Shown here: positions 17,360 to 25,949 of the stretch, piece by piece
Layout: the number at the start of each line of letters is the position of its first letter
Numbering within the stretch: position 1 is the stretch's first letter
NCBI GenBank assembly: GCA_900659855.1
Contig: CAACVI010000012.1
Span: forward strand, 320,532-384,531
Direction of reading: 5' to 3'
Source of the DNA: Candidatus Desulfarcum epimagneticum
GTDB taxonomy: Bacteria; Desulfobacterota; Desulfobacteria; Desulfobacterales; CR-1
DNA: 64,000 bases
The notes under the pieces: model-generated
Seen by the model: only the letters and a program-made list of their open reading frames with translations
Databases searched by the model: none
Told to the model about the DNA's origin: nothing
Translations under genes and position numbers: made by a program

Positions 17360-19078
17360 ATGATCACATTAAAAGACGCCTTCAAAACCCGGACATTCGA
17401 CCAGGACAAAACCATCCGACCGGAAGAGACCATTCAAAACTTCAAAGCGGCGCTGAAAAAAGCGGACCTGGACATCCTCAAAGAAACCCGTCGGATCGAC
17501 AACGGCCGGCTCGGCATACCGGTTTTTCTCAGTGTGTGCGGAAAAGACGCCCGGGCGCTGTCCGGAACCCGAAAACAGATGGGAAAAGGCGCCGACCCCC
17601 TCCAGGCCGAGGCCAGCGCCATGATGGAGCTGGCCGAGCGCTTCAGTTTTTTCAGCCTTCAAAACGATCCCTCCCGTTTTTTCATGGGCTCGCTCAACGA
17701 CCTGGGAAAAGAGGCCCTGCCCTTTGAGATGATCGCCCGCTCGGTTCATGACGACTCCAAATCCCTGGGGGCGGTCCGGGAGATATTCGCCGGTATTCCC
17801 ATGAAATGGACAAAGGGGTGGAGCTTAAACCGCCAAAAAGAGTGGATGATTCCCTTTGACTGGTTTTTCGCCATCAACGAGTTCAACGGAACATCGGCGG
17901 GAAACGGCCCCGAGGAGGCCCTGACCCAGGGAATATGCGAAACCATCGAGCGGCACGTCTCTTTCCTGGTGAGCGAAAAAATCGCCCCGGCCCCGAAAAT
18001 CCGACCGGATTCGGCGTCGGACCCGGCCGTGAAAGAAATGATCGAAAAATACCGCGCCGCCGGGGTCCGAATTTATATCTCGGATTTTTCCTGCGGCCTG
18101 GGAATCCCCACTGTGGGGGTCCTGGCCCACGACCCCTCCACTTTTCCGGAAAAAAGCGAAATCGTCTGGACGGCCGGAACAGCGCCGAACCCGGAGAAAG
18201 CGCTCGCCCGGGCCCTCACGGAAACGGCCCAGCTCGCCGGGGACTTCAACACGGGGGCCAACTACCTGGAAAGCGGGCTTCCGAAATTCGACGGCCCCGG
18301 GGAGGCCGATTTTGTCATCCACCCTGAAAAAACCGTGGGCGTCGGCGATCTTCCCGATATCTCGGACCCCAATATGAGAATCGAGGTGGAAAACCTGGTC
18401 GGGGCCGTTGAAAAAATGGGGATGGAGGCCCTGATCATTGAGACCACCCACCCCCTTCTCAAAATTCCGGCCTTTTACACCATTGTCCCGGGGACCCATT
18501 TCAGGGAGCGGGCCAAAGGGGGCGGCGTGGCCATGTTCTTATCCAAAATCATCTCCGAGACGCTTCCCCCCGGCCGCGCCATCGATATCCTTGGACGCAT
18601 GGACCAGGCGCTTCCCGGCAAATACTTCGTCCGGTTTCAGCTGGCCTCGGCCCATCTTTCAGCGGGCCGGCCGGACCAGGCGCTTCGTTCCCTCAAAAAG
18701 TCGCTGGACATGGACCCGGCGCCCCAGGACATCCCCTCCATCTATTCCTACATGGGCGTGTGCTTAAAGGACATGGGGGAATACCAAAAGGCCCTGTCGG
18801 CGCTGGAGAAAGGCGCCCGGCATGATCCCAAAAGAACCGACATCCACAACCTGGCGGGCTTTTGCCATTTCATGCTCAAAGAGCACGAAAAGGCCATCGC
18901 GTCTTTCAAAAAAGTCCTGGAGATCGACCCGGGATCCGCCATCGACTACGCCAACATCGCCTCCAACTACCGGGACATGGGGAAAAAGGACGAAGCCGTC
19001 CGCTATTACGCGCTGGCCCTTGAGCTGGACCCGTCCATTGATTTTGCCAGACAGAATCTTGAAAAACTGGCCGGATGA
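17360..19078 (+). CDS. YcaO-domain protein with C-terminal TPR repeats
   Basis: YcaO proteins use ATP to activate peptide or protein backbone amides, or act in thioamide and heterocycle formation. The 572-aa protein has the YcaO region at about residues 55-410, with acidic ATP/Mg sites in EASAMMELAERFS and GICETIERH and the region ALTETAQLAGDF. About 420-570 holds at least four TPR units (for example YQKALSALEKGARHDPK and HEKAIASFKKVLEIDPG). No precursor peptide, cyclodehydratase partner, TfuA or transporter lies beside it, so it is an orphan YcaO-TPR, a form I associate with sulfate-reducing Desulfobacterota. The substrate is unknown. The only close downstream gene is a 57-aa Cys-rich protein. 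Confidence 0.85.
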   Translation: MITLKDAFKTRTFDQDKTIRPEETIQNFKAALKKADLDILKETRRIDNGRLGIPVFLSVCGKDARALSGTRKQMGKGADPLQAEASAMMELAERFSFFSLQNDPSRFFMGSLNDLGKEALPFEMIARSVHDDSKSLGAVREIFAGIPMKWTKGWSLNRQKEWMIPFDWFFAINEFNGTSAGNGPEEALTQGICETIERHVSFLVSEKIAPAPKIRPDSASDPAVKEMIEKYRAAGVRIYISDFSCGLGIPTVGVLAHDPSTFPEKSEIVWTAGTAPNPEKALARALTETAQLAGDFNTGANYLESGLPKFDGPGEADFVIHPEKTVGVGDLPDISDPNMRIEVENLVGAVEKMGMEALIIETTHPLLKIPAFYTIVPGTHFRERAKGGGVAMFLSKIISETLPPGRAIDILGRMDQALPGKYFVRFQLASAHLSAGRPDQALRSLKKSLDMDPAPQDIPSIYSYMGVCLKDMGEYQKALSALEKGARHDPKRTDIHNLAGFCHFMLKEHEKAIASFKKVLEIDPGSAIDYANIASNYRDMGKKDEAVRYYALALELDPSIDFARQNLEKLAG

Positions 19079-19239
19079 CCCCGCCCCCCAAGAGGCGAAC
19101 GCCGCCTCCTCAAAGGAGGTTGTATAATATTCCTTGTAAAATCTATGGGGTAATGCTATATGTGGCAAGACGCGCGAAACCACAGGCCGTCCAGGCCGCC
19201 GGCTCGCGCAAGCATGGAGCGGGGGGAAGAAAAAAATCG

Positions 19240-19413
19240 ATGTCGGAAAAAAATCCTGAATGCCCTTTATACAACCCTTTCAACTGCAAGGAGTATTACA
19301 ATCCCAAGCTTTGCGCATTCGCAAAAAAGGACAAGGTCTGCCTGAAAAAAAAGAGACCCCGGCCCAAAGCCGGGGAAAACGGGGAGGAAAGAGTCGGGAA
19401 CGCCCTTTCTTAA
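19240..19413 (+). CDS. Small Cys-rich conserved hypothetical protein (57 aa)
   Basis: The product begins MSEKNPECPLYNPFNCKEYY and has four Cys in the pattern C-x7-C-x8-C-x8-C, followed by a Lys/Arg/Pro-rich basic tail. The start was set at 19240 because a purine-rich GGGGGGAAG lies 10-20 bases upstream and the residues before it look non-coding. The spacing of Cys suggests a metal-binding knuckle, possibly zinc or Fe-S, with a nucleic-acid-binding tail; this is inference. It follows the YcaO gene by about 160 bases on the same strand. Confidence 0.6.
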   Translation: MSEKNPECPLYNPFNCKEYYNPKLCAFAKKDKVCLKKKRPRPKAGENGEERVGNALS

Positions 19414-19415
19414 GC

Positions 19416-19440
19416 CGCCGGGGCTCAGCGGAGCCCGGGG
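19416..19440. terminator. Hairpin between convergent genes (possible terminator)
   Basis: GGGCTC / GAGCCC with a 4-base AGCG loop and further G-C pairing lies just after the small Cys-rich gene and just before the 3' end of yqgE. It has no clear T-run, so the terminator call is weak. Confidence 0.35.
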
Positions 19441-19443
19441 ATG

Positions 19444-20013
19444 TCAGGCATGCCCCGCTTTGTCGGACAGCATGGCCGGATCCACGCCGAGACCCTTCAC
19501 CGCCTCCGTCCACCTGTTTTCCGGGGGCGTTTCAACAATGATTCTTTTAGAAACCGGGGATGTGAGCCAGACGTTTCCCCTGATTTCGTTTTCCAGCTGG
19601 CCCGGGCCCCAGCCGGCGCATCCCAGGGCGATGATGAAGGACTCGGGCCCCCGGCCCATGGCGATGGACTGAAGGACGTCCACCGAATTGCTCAAAGCCA
19701 GATCGTCGGCCACCATAATGGTGGAGTCCCAGCCAAAGGGCGGGCCGTGGAGCAGATAGATCTCCCCCATGCGAACCGGGCCGCCGATGTAAAGGGGAAT
19801 GGACCCGGCGTCGGTTTTGGCCGGCATTTTCAGCTCACTGAAAATATTTTCTCCCGAAAGGGAAGCGTGGACCCGGTTGATGACCACTCCCAGCGCCCCC
19901 TCCGGCGTGTGATCGCACAGGCACACCACGGACTGGAAAAAATTCGGGTCTTGCATGCCCGGCATGGCGATGAGAAAATGCCCCTTTAATGTGTCTGAAG
20001 ATAGCGTGTCCAT
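19444..20013 (-). CDS. yqgE: YqgE/AlgH family protein (UPF0301)
   Basis: This is a conserved protein of unknown biochemical role with a DUF179 fold. The 189-aa product (start MDTLSSDTLKGHFL) shows family landmarks AMPGMQDPNFFQSVV, GALGVVINR and GCAGWGPGQLENEI. Longer upstream starts run through an AT-rich hydrophobic stretch and into a palindromic element, so the ATG at 20013 was preferred; it gives the usual family length. Its upstream region is shared with the divergent deaminase gene and holds element copy 1. Confidence 0.85.
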   Translation of the reverse strand: MDTLSSDTLKGHFLIAMPGMQDPNFFQSVVCLCDHTPEGALGVVINRVHASLSGENIFSELKMPAKTDAGSIPLYIGGPVRMGEIYLLHGPPFGWDSTIMVADDLALSNSVDVLQSIAMGRGPESFIIALGCAGWGPGQLENEIRGNVWLTSPVSKRIIVETPPENRWTEAVKGLGVDPAMLSDKAGHA

Positions 20014-20076
20014 GTTTCGGCACAGTATAAACGAAAAAATAAAAAAATCAAGATATTTGATCCTTAAATAAAAAAT

Positions 20077-20226
20077 GATAAACTCGTAAAAAAGCACGGG
20101 ACAGCATCGTAAAAAGTTCGATATACAAGGCGTAGCGGTTATTTTTAATTGAGGCAATACATGTGGTATGCCTCAATTAAAAATAACCGCTGCAACACAG
20201 TAGATCGAATTTTTTACGATGCTGTC
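20077..20226. repeat. Palindromic MITE/REP-like element, copy E1
   Basis: The outer arms GACAGCATCGTAAAAA (20100-20115) and TTTTTACGATGCTGTC (20211-20226) are perfect inverses. An inner 22-base perfect stem (20135-20156 with 20169-20190) has a 12-base loop containing ACATGTGG. A tail GATAAACTCGTAAAAAA abuts one end (20077-20093). The same element recurs inverted at E3, E4 and E5. It occupies the divergent yqgE/deaminase promoter gap. Confidence 0.9.
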
Positions 20227-20231
20227 AAAGA

Positions 20232-20792
20232 ATGATGAGCCGAGAAGCCGTTAACGAAGCCTTAATGAGAAAAGCCCTGACCCTGGCGGAAAAAGCCCTC
20301 ATGGCGGGAGAATTTCCCGTGGGATGCGTCATCGCCCGGGGAGAGCGCGTCGTGGCCGAGGGGTTTCGGCGAAACAGCCGGCCCGGCTCCCTCAACGAGC
20401 TGGACCACGCGGAGATGGGCGCCCTTGGACGGCTCGCCGAAACCGGACCCCATGAAAACCCCGGGGATTTGTCCATTTTCACCACCCTGGAGCCCTGCCT
20501 GATGTGTTTCGGCGCCATCGCGCTGAGCGGAATCGGCCGAATCGTTTACGCCTACGAGGACGTCATGGGCGGCGGCTCGGGCCTGCCCGCCGAAGCCCTG
20601 GCCCCTTTGTACCAAAACAGCGGCCCTGTGGTGGAGGGAGGGGTTTTGCGCCTGGAAAGCGCGGCTCTTTTTAAAAAATATTTCAGCGACCCCGCCCATT
20701 CATACTGGAAGGACAGCCTCTTGGCCAGACACGCCCTGGGCCTGGGGCCGGACGAAAAAAAAGCCGGATCCGGAAGAATGGATTTTTTTTAA
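20232..20792 (+). CDS. Nucleoside/tRNA adenosine deaminase-like zinc protein (TadA family)
   Basis: This cytidine/deoxycytidylate deaminase-fold protein of 186 aa has zinc-ligand motifs HAEM (residues 59-62) and PCLMC (about 90-94). These fit hydrolytic deamination of adenosine (tRNA wobble A34 to inosine) or of a free nucleobase. TadA proteins are usually 150-170 aa and carry PCxMC; here the spacing is similar but the C-terminal segment is longer and unusual (SYWKDSLLARHALGLG). Guanine deaminase or another nucleoside deaminase is therefore possible. The start lies 6 bases after element E1, so E1 must carry or interrupt its upstream signals. Confidence 0.7.
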   Translation: MMSREAVNEALMRKALTLAEKALMAGEFPVGCVIARGERVVAEGFRRNSRPGSLNELDHAEMGALGRLAETGPHENPGDLSIFTTLEPCLMCFGAIALSGIGRIVYAYEDVMGGGSGLPAEALAPLYQNSGPVVEGGVLRLESAALFKKYFSDPAHSYWKDSLLARHALGLGPDEKKAGSGRMDFF

Positions 20793-20906
20793 GGCGCCGT
20801 TTTCATTTTTTTCTTGCATTTATGCCCGCTATTTTATATGCCCTATATCACATGCGCCTTAAACAAGCGGCCGGCTCGGCCCTTTTAGATACGAAACCCT
20901 GTTCCC

Positions 20907-20922
20907 GGGAGGTGAGACAATA
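20907..20922 (+). promoter_or_regulatory. Shine-Dalgarno and rare ATA initiation site of infC
   Basis: GGGAGGTGAG is followed after three bases by ATA and then GCC ATA AGA AAG. The complementarity to 16S rRNA is far better than at any later in-frame ATG or GTG, so this site decides the start. A second ATA lies two codons later. Confidence 0.75.
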
Positions 20923-21456
20923 GCCATAAGAAAGACAAACCGACACCGAAAAGCCGATGTGATTAATATCAACCGCAATGTCAGAGCCAAAGAGGTGAGA
21001 GTCATCGATCCCGAAGGCTCACAGATCGGGGTCATTCCCACATACAAAGCCATTGCCATCGCCAATGACCACGGGCTGGACCTGGTTGAGATCTCTCCCA
21101 ACGCCAATCCCCCTGTCTGCAAAATCATGGACTACGGGCGGTACAAATACGAGCAGACCAAGAAAAAACAGGAGGCCAAGAAAAAACAGGCGTCCTTTCA
21201 GCTCAAAGAGATCAAGGTCAGACCCAAAACCGGCGAGCATGATCTTCAGGTCAAACTCGGGCACATTAGAAAATTTCTCCTGAAAAAAGACAAAGTGAAA
21301 GTGACGGTCATTTTCAGGGGAAGGGAAATCACCCTGTCCGGACTGGGAAGGGATATCCTTAAAAAAATCGCGGAAGAGACCAGCGAAATATCATTTGTGG
21401 AGCAGTTTCCCAAAGTGGAGGGAAGAACCATGGCCATGGTTCTCGCTCCCAAATAA
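20920..21456 (+). CDS. infC: Translation initiation factor IF-3, probable ATA start codon
   Basis: IF-3 binds the 30S subunit and checks start-codon pairing. An internal GTG at 20959 would give only 165 aa and has no ribosome-binding site. Thirteen codons upstream in frame, ATA at 20920 follows a strong GGGAGGTGAG (20907-20916) at ideal spacing and gives 178 aa with the basic N-terminal lead normal for IF-3 (IRKTNRHRKADVININRNVRAKEVRVID). Rare AUU/AUA-type starts are the known basis of infC autoregulation, since IF-3 discriminates against them. The N-domain has NPPVCKIMDYGRYKYEQ; the C-domain ends with EGRTMAMVLAPK. It heads the infC-rpmI-rplT-pheST cluster. Confidence 0.9.
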   Translation: MAIRKTNRHRKADVININRNVRAKEVRVIDPEGSQIGVIPTYKAIAIANDHGLDLVEISPNANPPVCKIMDYGRYKYEQTKKKQEAKKKQASFQLKEIKVRPKTGEHDLQVKLGHIRKFLLKKDKVKVTVIFRGREITLSGLGRDILKKIAEETSEISFVEQFPKVEGRTMAMVLAPK

Positions 21457-21540
21457 ACCACCATCGGCCGCCGGCCGGATAAAAAGAATTTTGCGAAATG
21501 GCGCGGATAAGACACCATTGTCCGCGCCATACATATTTTG

Positions 21541-21678
21541 ACGACATCGTAAAAATATGCGTCGCGGCGGTTTTTTGTTCGTTCGGCATACTGGGTATGG
21601 CCTCTCTCTCAAAAAATCACCACGCCTTGTATATCGAATTTTTACGATGCCGTCCGATCCGGTTTTTACGAGTTTATC
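21541..21678. repeat. Diverged palindromic element, copy E2, between infC and rpmI
   Basis: It shares the outer arms of the family (ACATCGTAAAAAT and ATTTTTACGATGCCGTC), the half-site ACGCCTTGTATATCGAA and the tail TTTTTACGAGTTTATC. The inner stem is replaced by an unrelated segment rich in TTTTTTG and GTATGGCC. It lies in the 289-base gap inside a ribosomal-protein operon. Confidence 0.75.
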
Positions 21679-21745
21679 ATAATTTTTACAGGGGGCGTTT
21701 AAAAACCGTTTTTTTTCGCCCTTTCAACCATCAGGAGAATGACGT

Positions 21746-21943
21746 ATGCCTAAAATAAAAACCAACCGGGCCGCGGCCAAGCGCTTTAAAAAGACCGGCT
21801 CCGGAAAATTCAAATTTTCAAAGTCCCACGGAAGTCACATACTCACCAAAAAAACGACCAAACGGAAACGTTCGCTCAGGCGGACCCGGATTGTGGATCA
21901 AACCAACAGAAAACAGATCAGACTGCTTTTGCCCAACGCCTGA
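21746..21943 (+). CDS. rpmI: 50S ribosomal protein L35
   Basis: This 65-aa, strongly basic protein starts [20 protein letters not shown] and has the family core [16 protein letters not shown]. It binds 23S rRNA in the large subunit. AGGAG lies 7 bases before the ATG. Gene order infC-rpmI-rplT is the classical one, though here the gap from infC is enlarged by an element of the palindromic family. Confidence 0.97.
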   Translation: MPKIKTNRAAAKRFKKTGSGKFKFSKSHGSHILTKKTTKRKRSLRRTRIVDQTNRKQIRLLLPNA

Positions 21944-22019
21944 TGGCCCGGACAGACTGATCCGGCCGATCCGGCTTGAACGGACCGGGCGCGGGGAATG
22001 GGGAATAAGGAGAAATATC

Positions 22020-22379
22020 ATGAGGATAAAACGAGGATATAAAGCGCGGAGACGGCGCAAAAAGGTTCTGAAACTGGCCAAAGGATACCGGGGGGGGCGG
22101 AGCAAACTCTACCGCACCGCCGCCGACGCCGTGGACAAGGCCCTGATGTGCGCCTACCGGGACCGGCGGGCGAAAAAACGCGATTTCAGGCGGCTTTGGA
22201 TCACCCGAATCAACGCGGCGGCCCGAATGAACGATTTGTCTTACAGCAAACTGATCCGTGGCCTTAAGCTCGCCGACATCCGGCTCGACCGGAAAATACT
22301 GGCGGACCTGGCCGTGTCCGATCCGTCGGGGTTTTCCAAAATCGCCGCGGAGGCGGCCCGGCGGCTTCAGGCATCTTGA
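22020..22379 (+). CDS. rplT: 50S ribosomal protein L20
   Basis: L20 is an early-assembly 23S rRNA-binding protein. In several bacteria it also represses its own operon. The 119-aa product starts [23 protein letters not shown] in canonical fashion and keeps the globular RNA-binding part [18 protein letters not shown] precedes the ATG by 8 bases. It lies between rpmI and pheS. Confidence 0.97.
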   Translation: MRIKRGYKARRRRKKVLKLAKGYRGGRSKLYRTAADAVDKALMCAYRDRRAKKRDFRRLWITRINAAARMNDLSYSKLIRGLKLADIRLDRKILADLAVSDPSGFSKIAAEAARRLQAS

Positions 22380-22423
22380 ATTTAAGACCCATCCAACGGC
22401 GAAACAGATAAAAACGGCGAAAA

Positions 22424-23461
22424 GTGGAAGAATCCATCACACACATACAGGACCTGGCGCTGTCCGGGCTTGAGTCCGTCCTTTCGGACAAAAAAAAGCC
22501 GATCAAAGAGAAAAAAGAGGAAGTAGAGCGGCTTTACACGCGTTTCCTGGGAAGAAAGGGAGAGGCGACCCGGCTGCTTCGAAACATCTCCTCCCTTCCC
22601 AAAGACCAGAGGCCCGGGGCCGGTAAGAAAATCAACGAGCTGAAAAAAAAGCTGGAAGACGCCTTTGGGCGGGCGCGGAAGGAAATCGCCGGCGGCGAAT
22701 CCCGGGGAAAAGAGCGCGGCATTGATGTCTCCCTGCCCGGCCGGCCGGCGCCCCTGGGCGCCGGGCACCCGGTGACCCGGGTGTCAGGGCGCATCTGCGA
22801 CATATTCAAACACATGGGTTTTGACATCGCCGAAGGCCCGGAGGTGGAGGCCGATTATTACAATTTCGAGGCGCTCAATTTTCCCAAAAACCACCCGGCC
22901 CGGGACATGCAGGACACTTTTTTCGTCTCGGACAATGTGGTGCTCAGGACCCACACCTCTCCCCTTCAGGTTCGGATCATGGAAAAAACCCCGCCGCCGG
23001 TCAAAGCCATCGCCCCGGGCAAGGTGTACCGGTGCGACTCAGATTTGACCCACACCCCCATGTTCCACCAGGTGGAGGGCCTTCTGGTGGGGGAAAACGT
23101 CTCCTTCGGCGACCTGAAAGGCGTCCTGGCCTCCTTTGTGCGCCGGATGTTCGACGACCGGACCTCGCTTCGGTTTCGCCCGAGCTTTTTCCCGTTCACC
23201 GAGCCCAGCGCCGAGGTGGACATTCTTTGCGTCATGTGCCGGGGCTCGGGATGCCGGGTCTGCTCCCGGACAGGATGGCTGGAGGTCCTGGGATCGGGAA
23301 TGGTGCATCCCGCGGTTTTTGAAAACGTGGGGTACGACACGTCCCGATACACGGGCTTCGCCTTTGGAATGGGCGTGGAGCGCATCGCCATGCTCAAATA
23401 CGGAATTGATGACATTCGGAAATTTTTTGAAAACGACATCCGGTTTTTAAGGCAGTTTTAG
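22424..23461 (+). CDS. pheS: Phenylalanine-tRNA ligase alpha subunit
   Basis: This is the catalytic alpha subunit that charges tRNA-Phe as an alpha2beta2 enzyme with PheT. The 345-aa protein has an N-terminal coiled coil (residues 1-95), class II motif regions HTSPLQVRIM and VYRCDSDLTHTPMFHQVEG, a four-Cys zinc-knuckle-like segment (CVMCRGSGCRVC) and motif 3 GMGVERIAMLKYGIDDIR. Initiation is at GTG (22424); no better ATG keeps the coiled coil complete. pheT begins one base after its stop. Confidence 0.95.
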   Translation: MEESITHIQDLALSGLESVLSDKKKPIKEKKEEVERLYTRFLGRKGEATRLLRNISSLPKDQRPGAGKKINELKKKLEDAFGRARKEIAGGESRGKERGIDVSLPGRPAPLGAGHPVTRVSGRICDIFKHMGFDIAEGPEVEADYYNFEALNFPKNHPARDMQDTFFVSDNVVLRTHTSPLQVRIMEKTPPPVKAIAPGKVYRCDSDLTHTPMFHQVEGLLVGENVSFGDLKGVLASFVRRMFDDRTSLRFRPSFFPFTEPSAEVDILCVMCRGSGCRVCSRTGWLEVLGSGMVHPAVFENVGYDTSRYTGFAFGMGVERIAMLKYGIDDIRKFFENDIRFLRQF

Positions 23462-23462
23462 T

Positions 23463-25916
23463 ATGAAAATCAGTTTAAGCTGGCTCAAAGCCCATGTGAA
23501 TGTGGAAATGGATCCCCAAAGCCTGGCCGGGGCCCTGACCATGGCCGGGCTGGAGGTGGAGACGGTTTCAGACCGCTTCGCCTATCTGGAAAATGTGGCG
23601 GCGGCCCGAATACTGGAAATCCTCCCCATGAAAGGCTCCGACTCCCTCAAACTCTGCCGGGCCGACCTGGGAGACCGGGAGGCGTCCGTGGTCTGCGGGG
23701 CGCCCAATGTCGCCGAAGGCATGATCTGCCCCCTCGCCCTTCCCGGGGCCGCGCTTCCGGGGGGAACGGTCAAGGCCGCCCGGATTCGAAAAGAGACCTC
23801 CGAGGGCATGCTGTGCAGCGCCGCCGAGCTGGGGATCAGCGACGACCATTCCGGGGTCATGCCCCTTGGGGACGACATCGCACCCGGACGGAGACTTTCG
23901 GAGATTCTCTCCCTCTCGGACATGGTTTTCGACATCGACATCACCCCCAACCGGCCGGACTGCCTGAACGTCCTGGGAATCGCCCGTGAAGTGGCGGCCA
24001 TGGAAAACAAGCCGCTCCTGCGCCCCGGCGCCGACGCGTCCGGAAAGGAGATGGAGACAAGCGTCTTTGATTTGGCCGAAGTCTCCATCAAAGACCCCGA
24101 TCTGTGCCCCCGGTACGCCGCCAGGGTTCTGGAGGGCGTGACGGTGGGCCCCTCCCCCTTCTGGCTCAAGGACCGCCTTTTGTCGGTGGGAATGAAACCG
24201 GTCAACAACATTGTGGACGTCACCAACTTCGTGATGATGGAGATGGGCCAGCCCCTCCACGCCTTTGATCTGGACCGGCTGGCCGGCCATGCCATCGTGG
24301 TGAAAACGGCCGGGAAAAATAAATCGTTCGTCACCCTGGACGGCGTTGAGCGCGCCCTTCCCGAAGACGCCCTGATGATATGCGACGCGGAAAAACCCGT
24401 GGCCATCGCCGGGATCATGGGCGGGATGAACTCCGAGATCGAGCCCTCCACCACCCGGGTTCTCATCGAAAGCGCGTATTTCTCATCGGCCGGCGTCCGG
24501 AAAATCTCCAAAGCCCTTGGCCTGAGCACGGAAGCGTCCTACCGTTTCGAACGGGGGGGCGATCCCGGGGCAACGGCGGCGGCCCTGGAAAGAGCGGCCG
24601 TCCTGATGCTTGAGACGGCCGGGGGCCGTCTGGCCAAAGGGGCCATTGACGAGTTCCCCCAGCCCTTTGCCGAAAAAAAACTGTCCCTGGGCGCGAAAGA
24701 AACCAACCGGCTTTTGGGAACCGGCTTTTCAGCGAATGAAATGGCGCGTCTGCTTGAATCCATCGATTTCAAGGTGGAGAAAGAAGAAAACGGGGATTTG
24801 ACCGTGACGGCGCCGTCCTTCAGGCCCGACATCGGGCGCCCGGTGGATCTCATGGAGGAAATCGCCAGACTCTCGGGTTATGACGACATTCCGGCCTCCT
24901 TTCCGGCGATTTCCGGCCAGATCTCCCCGCCGGTCAAACAGCTGGATGTCCGGACGAAAATCAAGGGGCTGATGAAGGGATTCGGCTTTTTCGAGACCAT
25001 CCACTACAGCTTTGTGAGCGCCGAATCCTGCGATCTTCTGGGCCTGGATGAAAATGACCGCCGAAGGGATTTTGTCAAAATTTTAAACCCCCTTTCCACC
25101 CAGCAGGCCGTCATGCGGACCACCCTGCTCCACGGCATGTTTGAGACCGCCGCCCGAAATATCTCCAGGGGGTCGAAAAACCTGAGGCTGTTTGAAATCG
25201 GCAAGGTCTTCCGGGTCTTTCCAAACGCCCCGGATCCCAAGGCGCCGGGCAAACCCGGGGAAGAGACCCTGCCCGAGGAGACGGAGACGCTTTTATGCTT
25301 CCAGACCGGGGCGAGATGGGAGCGGTCATGGACCCTCAAAGAGACCCCGTGCGATTTCTACGACATGAAGGGCGCGGCCGAAGGCCTCTTCAAAGGGCTG
25401 GGAGTGGGCGATGCTCAGTTCACAGCCCTTCCCGAAAGCCACTGCGCGTATGTCAAGCCGGGACACGCGGCCGCCGTCTCCATCAATGGCCAATATATGG
25501 GCCTTTTAGGGGAAGTGAGCCCCGGGGTTTTGGAAAAATACGGCATTCCGGGGCCCGCGTTCATCCTTGAAATGAACGCCCACTCTCTTGCCGGGGCGGT
25601 TCCCGACACTTTGAAAACCGAGCCTTTGCCCAAATTTCCGTCGGTTTCAAGGGACATCACCCTCATCCTGGACAAGGGGATGGAAACCGGGCGAATCCTT
25701 GAGGCCATCCGGGAATTCCAGGAGCCCCTCATGGAAGGGGCGCGTATCCTGGACGTGTTCGACAAAAGCCCCATACCGGAGGGCAAAGCCAGCGTGACTT
25801 TCCGGATCACCTACCGGTCTTTGGAAAGAACCCTTGAAGACGAAGAGGCGACGCGCGTAAACCGGAAAATCGCCGACCGAATCATGGACCAGTTTAAAGC
25901 CGACCTCCCGGCGTAA
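23463..25916 (+). CDS. pheT: Phenylalanine-tRNA ligase beta subunit
   Basis: This is the 817-aa partner of PheS, of full family length. In order it has an N-terminal EMAP/tRNA-binding domain (about 40-150, with KLCRADLGD), the B3/B4 editing domain (about 200-380, NNIVDVTNFVMMEMGQPLHAFD), B5 (about 400-480) and a C-terminal ferredoxin-like anticodon-binding domain (about 720-817, FPSVSRDITLILD). It is coupled to pheS by one-base spacing and followed 33 bases later by a MerR-type gene. Confidence 0.96.
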   Translation: MKISLSWLKAHVNVEMDPQSLAGALTMAGLEVETVSDRFAYLENVAAARILEILPMKGSDSLKLCRADLGDREASVVCGAPNVAEGMICPLALPGAALPGGTVKAARIRKETSEGMLCSAAELGISDDHSGVMPLGDDIAPGRRLSEILSLSDMVFDIDITPNRPDCLNVLGIAREVAAMENKPLLRPGADASGKEMETSVFDLAEVSIKDPDLCPRYAARVLEGVTVGPSPFWLKDRLLSVGMKPVNNIVDVTNFVMMEMGQPLHAFDLDRLAGHAIVVKTAGKNKSFVTLDGVERALPEDALMICDAEKPVAIAGIMGGMNSEIEPSTTRVLIESAYFSSAGVRKISKALGLSTEASYRFERGGDPGATAAALERAAVLMLETAGGRLAKGAIDEFPQPFAEKKLSLGAKETNRLLGTGFSANEMARLLESIDFKVEKEENGDLTVTAPSFRPDIGRPVDLMEEIARLSGYDDIPASFPAISGQISPPVKQLDVRTKIKGLMKGFGFFETIHYSFVSAESCDLLGLDENDRRRDFVKILNPLSTQQAVMRTTLLHGMFETAARNISRGSKNLRLFEIGKVFRVFPNAPDPKAPGKPGEETLPEETETLLCFQTGARWERSWTLKETPCDFYDMKGAAEGLFKGLGVGDAQFTALPESHCAYVKPGHAAAVSINGQYMGLLGEVSPGVLEKYGIPGPAFILEMNAHSLAGAVPDTLKTEPLPKFPSVSRDITLILDKGMETGRILEAIREFQEPLMEGARILDVFDKSPIPEGKASVTFRITYRSLERTLEDEEATRVNRKIADRIMDQFKADLPA

Positions 25917-25949
25917 GGACTCCGGCCCGCCGGGGCCTGTGAGGCGACA

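Noticed and set aside
20814-20849. Candidate promoter upstream of infC (TTGCAT ... TATAT)
   Set aside because: The spacing between the best -35-like and -10-like hexamers is off (14-15 or 24 bases), so I cannot support it.
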